Source of the DNA: Moraxella sp.
GTDB lineage: Bacteria; Pseudomonadota; Gammaproteobacteria; Pseudomonadales; Moraxellaceae
Direction of reading: 5' to 3'
DNA: 64,000 nucleotides
Assembly (NCBI GenBank): GCA_030528385.1
Contig: JAUMYZ010000005.1
Location: 111,538 to 175,537, forward strand
Shown one piece after another: positions 27,314 to 37,980 of the stretch; the stretch's first letter is position 1; each line of letters starts with the position of its first letter. Under the pieces are notes generated by a model that was not told where the DNA came from, did no database searches, and saw nothing but the letters and a program-made list of their open reading frames with translations. Both the position numbers and the translations under genes were made by a program.

Positions 27314-27721
27314 TCAGTCTGAATACTGATAAGTAAACACCAATTTGTCTGTGGTCATCTTGCCTGTGGGGCGACAGCCTGCGGCATAAACTTCGCGTCT
27401 GCCCGTCATCACTACTGTGGTTTCGTTTTTGACCGTGCCTTGTACAGGATATTGTAGTGGGTCATCACAATATTTGGAAAACACACGCGCCGTGCCATAA
27501 TATTTGTTGCCTTGGCGATACCCATCAAAGAGCAGTGTGCCAGCTGTAACGCCTGTACCTTTCATCTTGCTTGAAGGGATTTCATAATAAAAAGCACGTT
27601 CATTACCATCGGCAACCAAACGCATGGTTGAACCATTATGATTCCAATAACTGTCTGCCATCGCCACACCAGACAAAGCGGTCAGTACGGTGAGCATGAA
27701 TGTCTTTTTTAGTGTCAACAT
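27314..27721 (-). CDS. Small secreted protein of unknown function
   Basis: 135 aa with a clear signal peptide (MLTLKKTFMLTVLTALSG, cleavage after VAMA). The mature part is beta-rich with two cysteines (KYCDD and AAGCRPTG) that could form a disulfide, and it contains TVVMTGRREVYAAGC and KLVFTYQYSD. I do not recognise the family. It has its own strong promoter and a very G-rich ribosome-binding region. Confidence 0.8.
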   Translation of the reverse strand: MLTLKKTFMLTVLTALSGVAMADSYWNHNGSTMRLVADGNERAFYYEIPSSKMKGTGVTAGTLLFDGYRQGNKYYGTARVFSKYCDDPLQYPVQGTVKNETTVVMTGRREVYAAGCRPTGKMTTDKLVFTYQYSD

Positions 27722-28028
27722 AGGTTGCCCCCCCTTGTTGTTGATTTGTTGTATGTTTTGAGTGTAGACGCAGTTATTACTGAAGTCAAGTTGAAAATTT
27801 TAATAGTTGTGCTGTTTTTGGACGATAAAACTCAATAAAATCCGATTATATTTTTGGTTATTTAATAACTTATTTTTATCAATTATCACACAAACCTATG
27901 TTGGATGGCACAAACACAAAAAGCATCTTGTCCAAAGGCGCAAAATTGCAAAACAATCTTGAATAATCGTTGGCTATGGAGTAAAGTTAGCAGTATAGAT
28001 TTTGCATGATGATTTAGGAAAGGGTGTC
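27722..28028. other. Intergenic stretch between the secreted-protein gene and corC
   Basis: Holds the minus-strand promoter at 27761-27789. I see no gene in the rest, which is AT-rich. Confidence 0.5.
27761..27789 (-). promoter_or_regulatory. Promoter of the small secreted protein
   Basis: On the minus strand TTGACT (27784-27789) and TACACT (27761-27766) are 17 bp apart. Confidence 0.75.
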
Positions 28029-28886
28029 ATGTCTGATGGTAATAGTACGGGTGGTTGGACGCGCGGATTAAAACGCTGGCTTTCTACTGCGCCTGAGACT
28101 CGTGATGATTTGCTAAGGCTGGTACAAGACTCGCGCCAGTTTTTAGAACCTGATATGGTGGACATGCTAGAAGGGGTGCTTGATTTGCCCGCTACTCAGG
28201 TGCGTGAGATTATGACGCCGCGCCCACAGGTGATGGCAATCAGCAGCGATGACGATTTGGAGCATATTTTGGCGTTGGTTTTGCAGTCGGAGCATTCGCG
28301 CTATCCAGTGTTTGACGCGCACGATGACAATGCGGTGCTGGGCATTTTGCTCGTTAAGGATTTAATCAAGATTTTAAAAGAGCGCGCCGAAGGCAAAGAC
28401 GCACCAATACAGCCAGCCAAAATCGCCAGAAAACCTTTGTACATCGCTGAGACCGCGCGTTGTGATACATTGCTACGCTCGCTCCAAAAGGCGCAGGTGC
28501 ATATGGCGATTGTGGTGGATGAATTTGGCTCCATGTCGGGCGTGGTAACGATGGAAGATTTGCTTGAAGAAATCGTTGGCGACATTGTTGATGAGCACGA
28601 CAACTTTGAAGAAGACAGCACCATCAACAACATCGTTGCCCACCCCAATAGAGCAGGCGTGTGGTTGGTGCAAGCCCCGACTTTGATTTGTGATTGCAAT
28701 CAAGTGCTGGGCACCCACTTTGATGACACCGATGTGGACACGATGGGCGGGTTGGTGATGCAGGCGCTGGGTGCGGTTGGCAGTCTTCAAGGCGAGATTG
28801 TCTGTATTGGTGATTGGCAAATCACTGTGGTGGATGTAGAAGGGCGTTTTATTCGTTTGTTGGAGCTGACGCCGATTGAGTCATAG
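28029..28886 (+). CDS. corC: CorC/YbeX-type CBS-domain protein
   Basis: Cytoplasmic protein with a CBS pair (VREIMTPRPQVMAI near residue 60; VVDEFGSMSGVVTMEDLLEEIVGDI) and a C-terminal CorC/HlyC domain (WLVQAPTLICDCNQVLG ... GRFIRLLEL). The family is linked to magnesium/cobalt efflux and, in some species, to envelope or ribosome maintenance, and commonly lies beside lnt. The frame opens nine codons earlier, but ATG 28029 has AGGAAAGGG before it. Here a secreted-protein gene separates corC from lnt. Confidence 0.92.
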   Translation: MSDGNSTGGWTRGLKRWLSTAPETRDDLLRLVQDSRQFLEPDMVDMLEGVLDLPATQVREIMTPRPQVMAISSDDDLEHILALVLQSEHSRYPVFDAHDDNAVLGILLVKDLIKILKERAEGKDAPIQPAKIARKPLYIAETARCDTLLRSLQKAQVHMAIVVDEFGSMSGVVTMEDLLEEIVGDIVDEHDNFEEDSTINNIVAHPNRAGVWLVQAPTLICDCNQVLGTHFDDTDVDTMGGLVMQALGAVGSLQGEIVCIGDWQITVVDVEGRFIRLLELTPIES

Positions 28887-28902
28887 GTCTTGGAGTGATG
28901 AC

Positions 28903-29631
28903 ATGAAAATGATGTGCATACTGGCGATGGCGCTGATGATGGGGAGCTTGTGGGCGGTGCCAGCGGCTGCTCAGACCTTAAGTTTGCAACTCAATGTCTC
29001 TGCCCAGACCATCGCACAAGGCAAAAGTTTGCCCAAACCAAAACTGCTGGGTTCGGCAGTGCTAAGTAACGGTGTCAAGTTGCCCGCTTATCAGGTGCAT
29101 TATCAAGATGGGGCGGGCGTCCCTGAGATGACCAGACCCAGTTTAAAGATTGATAAAAAACTAGACCCAGCGCTTGGTGGTCAGTTTGCGGTGTATTTTT
29201 TTGATGATACATGGTTTTTAATTCCCAAAAACTGGCGTTTTGTCAATGCTGCCATCGGTGCAAATGGCTCAAGTGTGATTTATTTTGCGCCGCCCCAAGG
29301 ACAAAACGGACATTTTGCCGCTTGGACAAATAACGGCGGTTGTTATGGCTGTGGGGTTGAAGCTGCCAGTCGTTATTTTAAAGAAGCCGACCGCCTAAAC
29401 CAACAAGAGTTTGACGCCAAAGCCCAATATCTGGATATTTCTCCAGCGGTTACCATCAACACCATTCGCCCGCACACCCAAGCGTGGCGCGCCACCATTG
29501 GTGGACAAAATATTGACGGCGTGGCGTATTTTAACCTACAAGAAGACGCTTATACCAAGACGGTGCAAGTCAGCTTGCCAAAGGCGCAAAACAAACTTGC
29601 CACCCCAATCCTAAATTGGCATTTGCGCTGA
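28903..29631 (+). CDS. Secreted protein, probably DUF4850
   Basis: 242 aa with a signal peptide (MKMMCILAMALMMGSLWAVP, cleavage near PAAAQ). The mature part contains FAVYFFDDTWFLIPKNWRF, then NNGGCYGCGVEAASRYF, a Cys pair motif I associate with DUF4850 proteins of Acinetobacter and Moraxella. The biochemical role is unknown; it is probably periplasmic. ATG at 28903 chosen because TTGGAG precedes it and the signal peptide begins there. It lies 16 bp after corC, so co-transcribed. Confidence 0.8.
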   Translation: MKMMCILAMALMMGSLWAVPAAAQTLSLQLNVSAQTIAQGKSLPKPKLLGSAVLSNGVKLPAYQVHYQDGAGVPEMTRPSLKIDKKLDPALGGQFAVYFFDDTWFLIPKNWRFVNAAIGANGSSVIYFAPPQGQNGHFAAWTNNGGCYGCGVEAASRYFKEADRLNQQEFDAKAQYLDISPAVTINTIRPHTQAWRATIGGQNIDGVAYFNLQEDAYTKTVQVSLPKAQNKLATPILNWHLR

Positions 29632-29655
29632 ATCGGCGTTGCCAGTCTTAATCGC

Positions 29656-29681
29656 AAAGGCGTGTAACGTTGCGCCTTTTT
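29656..29681 (+). terminator. Rho-independent terminator after the DUF4850 gene
   Basis: AAAGGCG (29656-29662) pairs with CGCCTTT (29673-29679) and is followed by TT, continuing the T-run. Confidence 0.75.
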
Positions 29682-29745
29682 GTGTCTGACAAACCAATCT
29701 GAACAAAAATTTGTTACAATAGGGCAAATTTTTTGATTGCTTTTT

Positions 29746-31311
29746 ATGAACGTTTTATCATTTGTTGGTTTTTTTGGTTGTGCCACCCACAAGGCACGAT
29801 ACTTGCCCCCATTAAAAGTGGCGCTGTTGGCTGCTTTGCTGGCGGGGTTGGTGTTCAGTCTGTCGCTTGCCCCTTATGGCTGGTGGTGGGTTGCCGTTTT
29901 GTCGCCAGCGCTGCTTTATGCCTTGCTGGTGAGCGCCAAGAGTGCCAAACACGCTTTTTGGTTGGGTCAGGCTTATGGTTTTGGCACTTGGGTGGTGGGG
30001 GCGTTTTGGCTTTATACGTCCATTCATGAATATGGCAATGTGCCAAGTTGGTTGGCGCTGCTGTTGATTGCGGCAATGGCGTGTGTGATGGGGCTGTTTC
30101 ATGCGGTGATGGCGTGGCTGTTTGTGCGCTTTTTTGGGCGTCAACCCTTGGCGTTTGCGTCTTTGTGGGTGTTGCAAGAATGGACAAAAACGTGGCTGCT
30201 GACAGGATTTCCTTGGCTGTTTGTGGGTTATGCTTTTACGGATTTGGCGTGGCTGGTGGTGCTTGCACCTGTGTTCGGGGTGTTTGGGGTCAGCTTTGTG
30301 GCGGTGTTGTTTGGTGCGTCTTTGGTGGAAGCGTGTCGGCAGCGTTTTGTGTTTTTGTGGCTGGGCGCTTTGTGTGTTTGTGCGCCAGCGGCGTTATATC
30401 TTATCAATCCTACTTGGACAACGCCCACAGGCAAAGAGCTGTCTGTGTCGCTGGTACAAGGCAATATTTCTCAAGACATCAAATGGCTGACCGAATATCA
30501 GTTTGAGACGTTGGCGATTTATGCCAAATTATCACAACCTGAATGGGGGCAAGATGTGGTGGTGTGGCCAGAGTCGTCAATCCCCATGACCCAAGATGAA
30601 GCGTGGGAATTTATTGACGCCATTCATCAAGTGGCGCGCCAAAGGGGCAGCACATGGATAACGGGCATTCCCTACAAAGACCTTGCAAACTTTGACCCAC
30701 AAACCCAAGATTACCCAAAATTTTATAATGGCGTGTTGGCGCTGGGGCAAGACAGCCAAGGTTTGTACAAAAAACAGCGCCTTGTGCCCTTTGGTGAGTA
30801 CATTCCGTTCCATGGTTTGCTAAATATTTTGCCAGATTTGGCGGGCATGCAAAATGTGGTGAGCTTTAGCGCAGGTGATGATGCCCAGTCGCCTTTGTCC
30901 ATCAAAAACAGCGCCATGGGTGTGGCGATTTGTTATGAAGTGGCCTATCCTGACACCACGCGCAACAACGCCAAAAACAGCGAACTTTTGTTGACCATTT
31001 CCAACGATGCGTGGTTTGGCACATCGGCAGGTCCTTTGCAGCATTTGCAAATGGTACAAATGCGCAGTCTTGAGACGGGACGCTATTTTTTGCGCGCGAC
31101 CAATACGGGCGTTACTGCCATCATTGATGACAAAGGGCGTATCATCAAACGCGCCCCCAGTTTTGTGCCAACGGTGCTGCGCGCCAAAGTGCCAAGTTTG
31201 ACAGGGACAACGCCGTTTGTGCGCTTTGGGCATTATCCAGTCTTGATGATGATTGGGCTGCTGCTGGCGCTCAGTTTGTTTGTGAGATTGCGCCAAGCAC
31301 CGCTTACATAG
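29746..31311 (+). CDS. lnt: Apolipoprotein N-acyltransferase Lnt
   Basis: Inner-membrane enzyme that adds the third acyl chain to lipoproteins. The N-terminal half has about six hydrophobic segments. The C-terminal periplasmic nitrilase-like domain shows DVVVWPESSIPM (catalytic Glu), YKKQRLVPFGEYIPFHG (Lys) and GVAICYEVAYPD (Cys), then LLTISNDAWFG, and a last membrane span at the end. About 521 aa. ATG 29746 has no strong ribosome-binding site; a TTG three codons earlier is an alternative. Confidence 0.95.
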   Translation: MNVLSFVGFFGCATHKARYLPPLKVALLAALLAGLVFSLSLAPYGWWWVAVLSPALLYALLVSAKSAKHAFWLGQAYGFGTWVVGAFWLYTSIHEYGNVPSWLALLLIAAMACVMGLFHAVMAWLFVRFFGRQPLAFASLWVLQEWTKTWLLTGFPWLFVGYAFTDLAWLVVLAPVFGVFGVSFVAVLFGASLVEACRQRFVFLWLGALCVCAPAALYLINPTWTTPTGKELSVSLVQGNISQDIKWLTEYQFETLAIYAKLSQPEWGQDVVVWPESSIPMTQDEAWEFIDAIHQVARQRGSTWITGIPYKDLANFDPQTQDYPKFYNGVLALGQDSQGLYKKQRLVPFGEYIPFHGLLNILPDLAGMQNVVSFSAGDDAQSPLSIKNSAMGVAICYEVAYPDTTRNNAKNSELLLTISNDAWFGTSAGPLQHLQMVQMRSLETGRYFLRATNTGVTAIIDDKGRIIKRAPSFVPTVLRAKVPSLTGTTPFVRFGHYPVLMMIGLLLALSLFVRLRQAPLT

Positions 31312-31480
31312 AACCCAACAGATAAATAATCCTTATTGCACCAAAGGAATTGTACAAAAATGTAAAATTTGGTATATAATAGGGCAAGATAATTGTCATG
31401 CCAATCGTGGGTGTGGCAAGTTAATAAGATTTAGGTGTGGTATTTGCCACCCAAGAACCCATCAATATGACAGGTGATTT

Positions 31481-31774
31481 ATGGCACATGACGCTTCAAA
31501 TAACAATCCCAAAAAAGAAATTGTACACGCACTGTTGGGTGCTGTGGTGTTGCTTGTGATTATCGCAGGTATTGCGGTGTCGGGTTGGTTGCGCCCAGCG
31601 GGCAATCATGAGATAGCGACTGTGCCAGCGACTGCCAAAGGCAAAGCCTTAGAAGAAGTGCTCAAAGCCCAAGAAGCACCAGCACAAAGCGATGATGCTG
31701 TGGCAACAGCCAGTGCAAGCGCTGCTGTGGCAACATCAAGCCCAGAGCCAACATCAGCTACCCAAACGCAATAA
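31481..31774 (+). CDS. Small single-span membrane protein, unknown
   Basis: 97 aa with a short cytoplasmic N-terminus, one membrane span (LLGAVVLLVIIAGIAVSGWL, residues about 18-37) and an Ala/Ser/Thr-rich, low-complexity tail probably in the periplasm. No family recognised. It has its own promoter (TATAAT at 31375-31380). A distal cell-envelope or division role is a guess from topology only. Confidence 0.7.
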   Translation: MAHDASNNNPKKEIVHALLGAVVLLVIIAGIAVSGWLRPAGNHEIATVPATAKGKALEEVLKAQEAPAQSDDAVATASASAAVATSSPEPTSATQTQ

Positions 31775-31799
31775 CGACAGATGGTCGAACAAACCTTGC

Positions 31800-32306
31800 T
31801 TATGGCAGGGTTTTGTTGTTTGTGGGTTGGTGGTGTTGGGCGATGTTGTCCAGATATTGCAATAAGCAGTCTAGGTGGTGGGTGATGGTGTTGATGGCTT
31901 CTTTGTCGTGTGGCGCAAACTGGCGTGTGTATGCTTCATCATGCCAAAAGACGCTCACGCTGTTGGCCTTGATACTGATGGCGCAGATATAAGCACCGAG
32001 CCCATCAAGATGGCTGGCTGTGGCGTGGTGGGTGCCATCAAGCATTTGTGCACCATCTGCTTGTAGAACAAAACGCAAAGCGGGCAGTCGCCAAGTGTCA
32101 TCAACTTTGGTGTAACAAGCAATCATCGGAGCGTTGTTCTTTAGCCATGCAGGCGTGGGTATCAGCTTGGGGTGCAGCTGATGTTGTCTGGCAAGGCTGC
32201 GCAGTTTTTCCAAACGCGTTTCGTGGATTTTTGGTTTGGCTGCCATTAGGTTGCCCACTGCCAATAAAATCACCCCGATAATGACCCACAATCCAATACT
32301 CATCAT
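31800..32306 (-). CDS. Membrane-anchored protein, unknown
   Basis: 168 aa with one N-terminal hydrophobic helix (SIGLWVIIGVILLAVGNLM), then a soluble part with RLEKLRSLARQHQLHPKLIP, WRLPALRFVLQAD and DGLGAYICAISIKANSVSVFW. No family recognised. It follows ftsK by 5 bp on the same strand, so it is translated from the same message. Confidence 0.7.
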   Translation of the reverse strand: MMSIGLWVIIGVILLAVGNLMAAKPKIHETRLEKLRSLARQHQLHPKLIPTPAWLKNNAPMIACYTKVDDTWRLPALRFVLQADGAQMLDGTHHATASHLDGLGAYICAISIKANSVSVFWHDEAYTRQFAPHDKEAINTITHHLDCLLQYLDNIAQHHQPTNNKTLP

Positions 32307-32311
32307 TTGTC

Positions 32312-34876
32312 CTAAAGTAAAAGTTGTCTTTTGCCGCCGCTGTCAGGTTTGCTGACGACCCCGTTTCTTTCTAAAGCGTCCATCAGTTTTGCGGCGCGGT
32401 TATAACCAATGCCAAACTGCCGCTGCAGCGAAGAAGTGGACACGTTTTTGCTTTCTAGGATAAAGCTGATGGCGGCTTGATAATGTTCGTCTTCACTGGT
32501 ATTGTTGGTCGGCTCTTGTGTGTAGCTGTGTTCGCTCAAATCAATATAATCGGGTCTGCCACGCTCGCGCCAAGCGTCAGTAATGCGATTGATTTCGCTG
32601 TTTTTGACATAGGCTCCGTGCATGCGTTCAGCAAAGTTCTCACCAGGGGCAATGCACATCATGTCGCCATGACCGAGCATGTTTTCTGCGCCAGATTCTT
32701 CAATGATGATACGACTGTCGGTGGCAGAGTTTACCCGCAGAGCAACTCGTGAAGGAATGTTTGATTTAATCAAACCAGTAACCACGTTGGCAACAGGGCG
32801 TTGGGTTGCCAAAATCAAATGAATGCCTGCCGCTCGTGATTTTTGGGCAAGGCGTACAATCGGTTCTTCGGCAGTTTTGCCAAGCTGCATAATCATGTCG
32901 GCAAACTCATCAGCCACCACCACAATTTGTGGCAAAGGTTTAAGTTTGGGTGCAGAAGAGACGCTCACACTTTCACTGGGATTCCATAGGGGGTCAAACA
33001 ACGGCTCACCTGATTGTTCGGCAAGGGCGATTGTTTCGTTAAACTCAGACAATTTGCGTACTCGTAGCAAGCTCATCAGCTGATAACGGCGCTCCATTTC
33101 ATTGACACACCAATTTAGGACGGCGGTGGCTTCGGTCATGTTGGTAATGACAGGTGTTAGCAGATGGGGTATGTCAGCGTAGTTGGCAAGTTCTAGTTGT
33201 TTGGGGTCAATCAAAACAAGTTTTAGCTCATCGGGGGTGTATTTTAAGAGCATAGAAAGCAAAAAGGAGTTTACCAGCACCGATTTGCCCGAACCTGTTG
33301 TGCCTGCTACCAACATATGGGGGGCTTTGGCAAGGTCGGCGATGATGGGCTTGCCTGTGATGTTTACGCCAATGGCAAGGGCAATGCCTTCTTTGGTTTC
33401 TTTGTACTCTGGAGTGTCTAAGAGTTCAATCAGTCCGACCACTTGACGCTGTCGGTTGGGCACTTCAATGCCGATATAGGGTTTGCCAGCGATGACAGGC
33501 AGTACACGCAGCGACGTCATGGACATTGAGCGCGCCAAATCTTGGGTAATTTTGGTAACTCGGCTTGCTTTAATGCCCGCTGCCAAACTGACTTCAAAAC
33601 GGGTAATCACAGGACCTACGGTGGCATGAACCACTGTGCCGTCAATGCCAAATTCTTTGAGTTTGATTTCTAAGAGCTCAGACAGTTGGTGAAGCTGGGC
33701 TTGGCTATAAACTTGTTTTTTGGGGCTGGGCGGGTCAAGCAAAGACAGCTCAGGAATGGGACTTAGGCTCATGCGATACGCCAGCGTGTCCATCGCTCGT
33801 GATTTGGGCTGGCTAGGTTGTGCTGTGTTGTTGTGATGGGTTTGGGGTTGTTGGGCGCTTGAGTATTCGTGGGTCAAACTGGCTGCACTGTCGCTGTCAG
33901 GTTGGTTTGGCGCGCTGATGGGTGCAACAATGATGGTGCTGCTGCGCTTGCTGTCGGTGTCATGGGCAATACTGCTGTGATGGGTGTCATTTGGTGAGTA
34001 TATGTCCACTGTTTTGTTGTGGTGTCTTGGTGTGGGGGCAGCAGCGTCATCGTTGTTGTCTGGTGTGCTTGATGTGATGTCGGCGTATTGCTGGGTGCGC
34101 ACCGCTTCTTTGATTCCTGAAAGCTGCAAAAACTCTTCTAAGGCATGGTCGTGATGGTATTGGGGTGTAGGTTGGTTTTCAAGAGCGCTGTGCTCAATGA
34201 TGTGCAAGCTGGTTTGTGTTTGCTCACTGGGCGCGTCTTGGGAAGTGGTGGTCTCGGGCATTTCTTCTGTTCTTTTTGTTTTGTCGTCGTCTGTTTGACC
34301 AGAATTGGGTAAAAAGTAAGAGAACAATTGATAAAAAATGGCTTGCCAGCGAATATTGAAGGTCAGCGTGGCAATCAGCAGCAACAGGGCAGACAAAAGC
34401 AGCTTTGGCAAAATAGACCCCATATAATGCGCCAAACCACTGTATAATTCAAAACCAAAAACACCCCCTATATACAAAGCGGCTTGGGCGTCGGTTGTCC
34501 AACTTGCCAAAAAGGCGCTGATAAACACCAGCAACACGCCATAAGCCATCATGCGCAGTTGCCATGCCACAGACGCTCGTTGCCACCATAGGCACATCAA
34601 TTCATAAGTGATGACCACCATCAGCCACCAAGCGCCCAGACCAAAAAAGACGCGCAAAATGTCTGCAACCCAAGCCCCAAGCCGTCCTGCAATATTGACG
34701 GTTTGTTCGTTGCCACCAAAATGCGACCATGCTGGGTCGTCGGGGTGATAAGACAACAGTGCCAATAATAAAAAGGTTAGGAGCACCACACCAAGCGCGC
34801 TAAAAAACAGTTGCTTGACGGTGGGCATTTTTTGTATAACTTCGGCGACTTTTTTGTGTTGTAATAATGATTTCAT
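32312..34876 (-). CDS. ftsK: DNA translocase FtsK
   Basis: Septal DNA pump that clears chromosomes and activates XerCD at dif. The N-terminus has four to five membrane spans (residues about 20-190), then a long polar linker rich in Gln, His and Thr. The motor domain has Walker A GTTGSGKSVLVNSF, ELKLVLIDPKQLEL and Walker B IVVVADEFADMIM, then RLAQKSRAAGIHLILATQRP. The C-terminal gamma winged helix (TSSLQRQFGIGYNRAAKLMDALERNGVVS) recognises KOPS. 854 aa, a normal length. Transcribed divergently from trxB. Confidence 0.96.
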   Translation of the reverse strand: MKSLLQHKKVAEVIQKMPTVKQLFFSALGVVLLTFLLLALLSYHPDDPAWSHFGGNEQTVNIAGRLGAWVADILRVFFGLGAWWLMVVITYELMCLWWQRASVAWQLRMMAYGVLLVFISAFLASWTTDAQAALYIGGVFGFELYSGLAHYMGSILPKLLLSALLLLIATLTFNIRWQAIFYQLFSYFLPNSGQTDDDKTKRTEEMPETTTSQDAPSEQTQTSLHIIEHSALENQPTPQYHHDHALEEFLQLSGIKEAVRTQQYADITSSTPDNNDDAAAPTPRHHNKTVDIYSPNDTHHSSIAHDTDSKRSSTIIVAPISAPNQPDSDSAASLTHEYSSAQQPQTHHNNTAQPSQPKSRAMDTLAYRMSLSPIPELSLLDPPSPKKQVYSQAQLHQLSELLEIKLKEFGIDGTVVHATVGPVITRFEVSLAAGIKASRVTKITQDLARSMSMTSLRVLPVIAGKPYIGIEVPNRQRQVVGLIELLDTPEYKETKEGIALAIGVNITGKPIIADLAKAPHMLVAGTTGSGKSVLVNSFLLSMLLKYTPDELKLVLIDPKQLELANYADIPHLLTPVITNMTEATAVLNWCVNEMERRYQLMSLLRVRKLSEFNETIALAEQSGEPLFDPLWNPSESVSVSSAPKLKPLPQIVVVADEFADMIMQLGKTAEEPIVRLAQKSRAAGIHLILATQRPVANVVTGLIKSNIPSRVALRVNSATDSRIIIEESGAENMLGHGDMMCIAPGENFAERMHGAYVKNSEINRITDAWRERGRPDYIDLSEHSYTQEPTNNTSEDEHYQAAISFILESKNVSTSSLQRQFGIGYNRAAKLMDALERNGVVSKPDSGGKRQLLL

Positions 34877-35013
34877 GCGTCATTTAAAGATGATTGTGTC
34901 AGCGGTTTATTATATAAGCAACACTTTTTTTTGCAAAGAACATACAAAGAGATTATTTGTGGGTTTTTGTGATTTTAGCTTGCAATCGCCGTTGTTGATT
35001 TATATACTCTTAG

Positions 35014-35982
<969 letters not shown>

Positions 35983-36012
35983 TTTGGCTTAACGCACCAC
36001 AGTTGCCCAAAC

Positions 36013-36417
36013 TTAGCCAGCTTGATAAATGTTGTCAAAATGCTGACGAATATTTTGGGCGATGTGGGACAACTCGTTGGGATTGCCTTTGGTATTAATG
36101 ATAAGTGTCTGCCCCATCAAGCGTTGGGCGGTGTGATTGGACAAAACAACAATCGCACATTGCAAGTTTTTGCAACTGACAATGATACGCTGTTGCTCGC
36201 CTGATTTGGCATTTAGCGTAAATTCGGGAAGCAGCTTGGTCAGACTGTCCAAAAGCTGTTGCAGTGCTGGCGATATCAGCGGTGTTGTGGTGGTTTTATT
36301 GGCAGGTTTGTCAGCTTTATGGGCGTTAATTTTTGTGGGTTTTAACAAGGCAAGCAAAAACAGCACCGCCACCAACAGCAGCAAGCCAACCAACCAAAAT
36401 AATGCACTCATCATCAC
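36013..36417 (-). CDS. Membrane-anchored protein, unknown
   Basis: 134 aa: one N-terminal membrane helix (LFWLVGLLLLVAVLFLLALL), a Lys/Thr linker and a small soluble domain (LPEFTLNAKSGEQQRIIVSC, IINTKGNPNELSHIAQNIRQ). No family recognised. It follows the TPM gene by 15 bp and is probably the last gene of the lemA-TPM cluster transcript. Confidence 0.65.
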   Translation of the reverse strand: MMMSALFWLVGLLLLVAVLFLLALLKPTKINAHKADKPANKTTTTPLISPALQQLLDSLTKLLPEFTLNAKSGEQQRIIVSCKNLQCAIVVLSNHTAQRLMGQTLIINTKGNPNELSHIAQNIRQHFDNIYQAG

Positions 36418-36432
36418 TCCTTTTAAATCATT

Positions 36433-37401
36433 TTACCAGTTGCCATCACCACGACCGTGTTTGCTGTCTTTGTCATCATCGTCATGTTGTGATGTGCCAG
36501 CATAAAACTCTGTCATGTCTTCTTTGCTCCAAACCCTATTGGTATCACGCTTTTTGTCATATTCTATGGCATACGCTCTGCCAAAATAAAAGGCAAAGCC
36601 AAACACAAGCACGCCCAATATCGCCCACAGCCAATCGCCCAACATCCAGCCTATATACACCGCATAAACAAACATCGCACCGCCAAAAAACAGATATATC
36701 ACCGTAGCGATGGTACTATTTAGATATTTTGCACTGACACGACAGATAAGCATGCCTATCATAATGTTCATTGCTCCCAAGCCTACCAAATATTCTATGA
36801 TTGTCAGTCTAAATTTTTGGCGTAGCAGTCTTTTTTCTTTTTCAGTTTTATCTATTTTTGCCAGCATTTGTGGGTCAATGTCTAATCGGCTTTCAATCTC
36901 ATCAAAACCCGCTTCAATGCCTTTGGCATAATTACCTTTTTTAAAGGCAGGTTGCATATGTTCTCGCAAGATGCGTTTTAGGACAACGTCTGGCAAACTG
37001 CCTTCTAAGCCATATCCTACAAGTATGTAGCTTTTGCGGTCATTGATAGCAATCAGCATGACCAAGCCATTGTCTCTGTCTTTGTCGCCTAATCGCCAAC
37101 GCTTGGCAACTGCCATGCCATAATCAAACGTGGACATGTCCCCTGTGGTGGGTACAATCACCACCGCTGCTTGCATTGTGCCCGATTGGTGTATGCTTAG
37201 TAGGCGTTGTTCAAGGTGTGCACGCTCACTTGGGCGTAACACGTCTGCTGTGTCAATGACAGGGCGGTTGAGACTAAGTTCATCAGGGTGAATAAAATTG
37301 GCGTGGGCGTTGAGTGTGCCAAAAAGCAAGGCGCACAGCATGAGCAAAGCCAAAAATGCGTGTCTGATGTCAAAAAGACGATGATGGGTCAGTGCTTGCA
37401 T
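36433..37401 (-). CDS. TPM-domain membrane protein (YgcG-like)
   Basis: 322 aa. Signal segment at the start (FLALLMLCALLFGTLNAHA), TPM domain from about residue 45 (RPVIDTADVLRPSERAHLEQ, AAVVIVPTTGD, RWRLGDKDRDNGLVMLIAIN, YGLEGSLPDVVLKRIL), then two or three hydrophobic helices and a charged Asp/His tail. TPM domains face the periplasm; in plants a homologue acts in photosystem II repair, and bacterial roles are unclear. One of four related genes downstream of lemA. ATG preceded by AAGGTGG. Confidence 0.85.
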   Translation of the reverse strand: MQALTHHRLFDIRHAFLALLMLCALLFGTLNAHANFIHPDELSLNRPVIDTADVLRPSERAHLEQRLLSIHQSGTMQAAVVIVPTTGDMSTFDYGMAVAKRWRLGDKDRDNGLVMLIAINDRKSYILVGYGLEGSLPDVVLKRILREHMQPAFKKGNYAKGIEAGFDEIESRLDIDPQMLAKIDKTEKEKRLLRQKFRLTIIEYLVGLGAMNIMIGMLICRVSAKYLNSTIATVIYLFFGGAMFVYAVYIGWMLGDWLWAILGVLVFGFAFYFGRAYAIEYDKKRDTNRVWSKEDMTEFYAGTSQHDDDDKDSKHGRGDGNW

Positions 37402-37431
37402 AAACCACCTTGGGTGTAAAAATGTTGCGGT

Positions 37432-37956
37432 TTATTTTAGGACAATCACCGTGTCATCAAGCTCGTTACCGTGGGGGTCGGCACTGGGATAATGGGTTTT
37501 TAAAATTTGGCTCACCGCTTCTATGAGCGTGATTAATCCTGTTTGCATTTGTTGCTTTTTAAAATATACCAAGGTTTCTTGGCACAGCGTTTGCCAAGTG
37601 TCTGGGGAGACTTTTTGATTGATACCACGGTCGGCAATGATTTGTAAGTTGCGTTCACGCAAATTGAGATAAATCAAAACGCCTGTGTTCTGCTCGGTGT
37701 CCCAGACCTTACAGCTGCTAAACACCTTGATGGCACGTTCACGACAGCCGATATGATAGGCGTCGCTTAGTGGTAGATGGTTTTCAATCGCCAGCACAAT
37801 CTCGCCGTTATGCCCTTCTTCGGCTTGGGCGATTTTGGTACTTAGCTGATTTTTGACGTCTTTGTTGAGCCAGCGGTTAAATAAGATTGGCATACAAAAG
37901 GTATGTCGCAGTAAACGTGTTAGGCTTTTTGAATTGGGATTGGATACTTTTTGCAT
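37432..37956 (-). CDS. TPM-domain protein without signal peptide
   Basis: 174 aa. A TPM-like domain (LSTKIAQAEEGHNGEIVLAI, VFSSCKVWDTEQNTGVLIYL, IIADRGINQKVSPDTWQTLC) without signal peptide or membrane helix, so probably cytoplasmic or peripheral. Such stand-alone TPM proteins typically accompany LemA and TPM-repeat genes. ATG preceded by AGGAAC. Confidence 0.8.
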   Translation of the reverse strand: MQKVSNPNSKSLTRLLRHTFCMPILFNRWLNKDVKNQLSTKIAQAEEGHNGEIVLAIENHLPLSDAYHIGCRERAIKVFSSCKVWDTEQNTGVLIYLNLRERNLQIIADRGINQKVSPDTWQTLCQETLVYFKKQQMQTGLITLIEAVSQILKTHYPSADPHGNELDDTVIVLK

Positions 37957-37980
37957 AGATTGTTCCTAAATGTTTGAAAA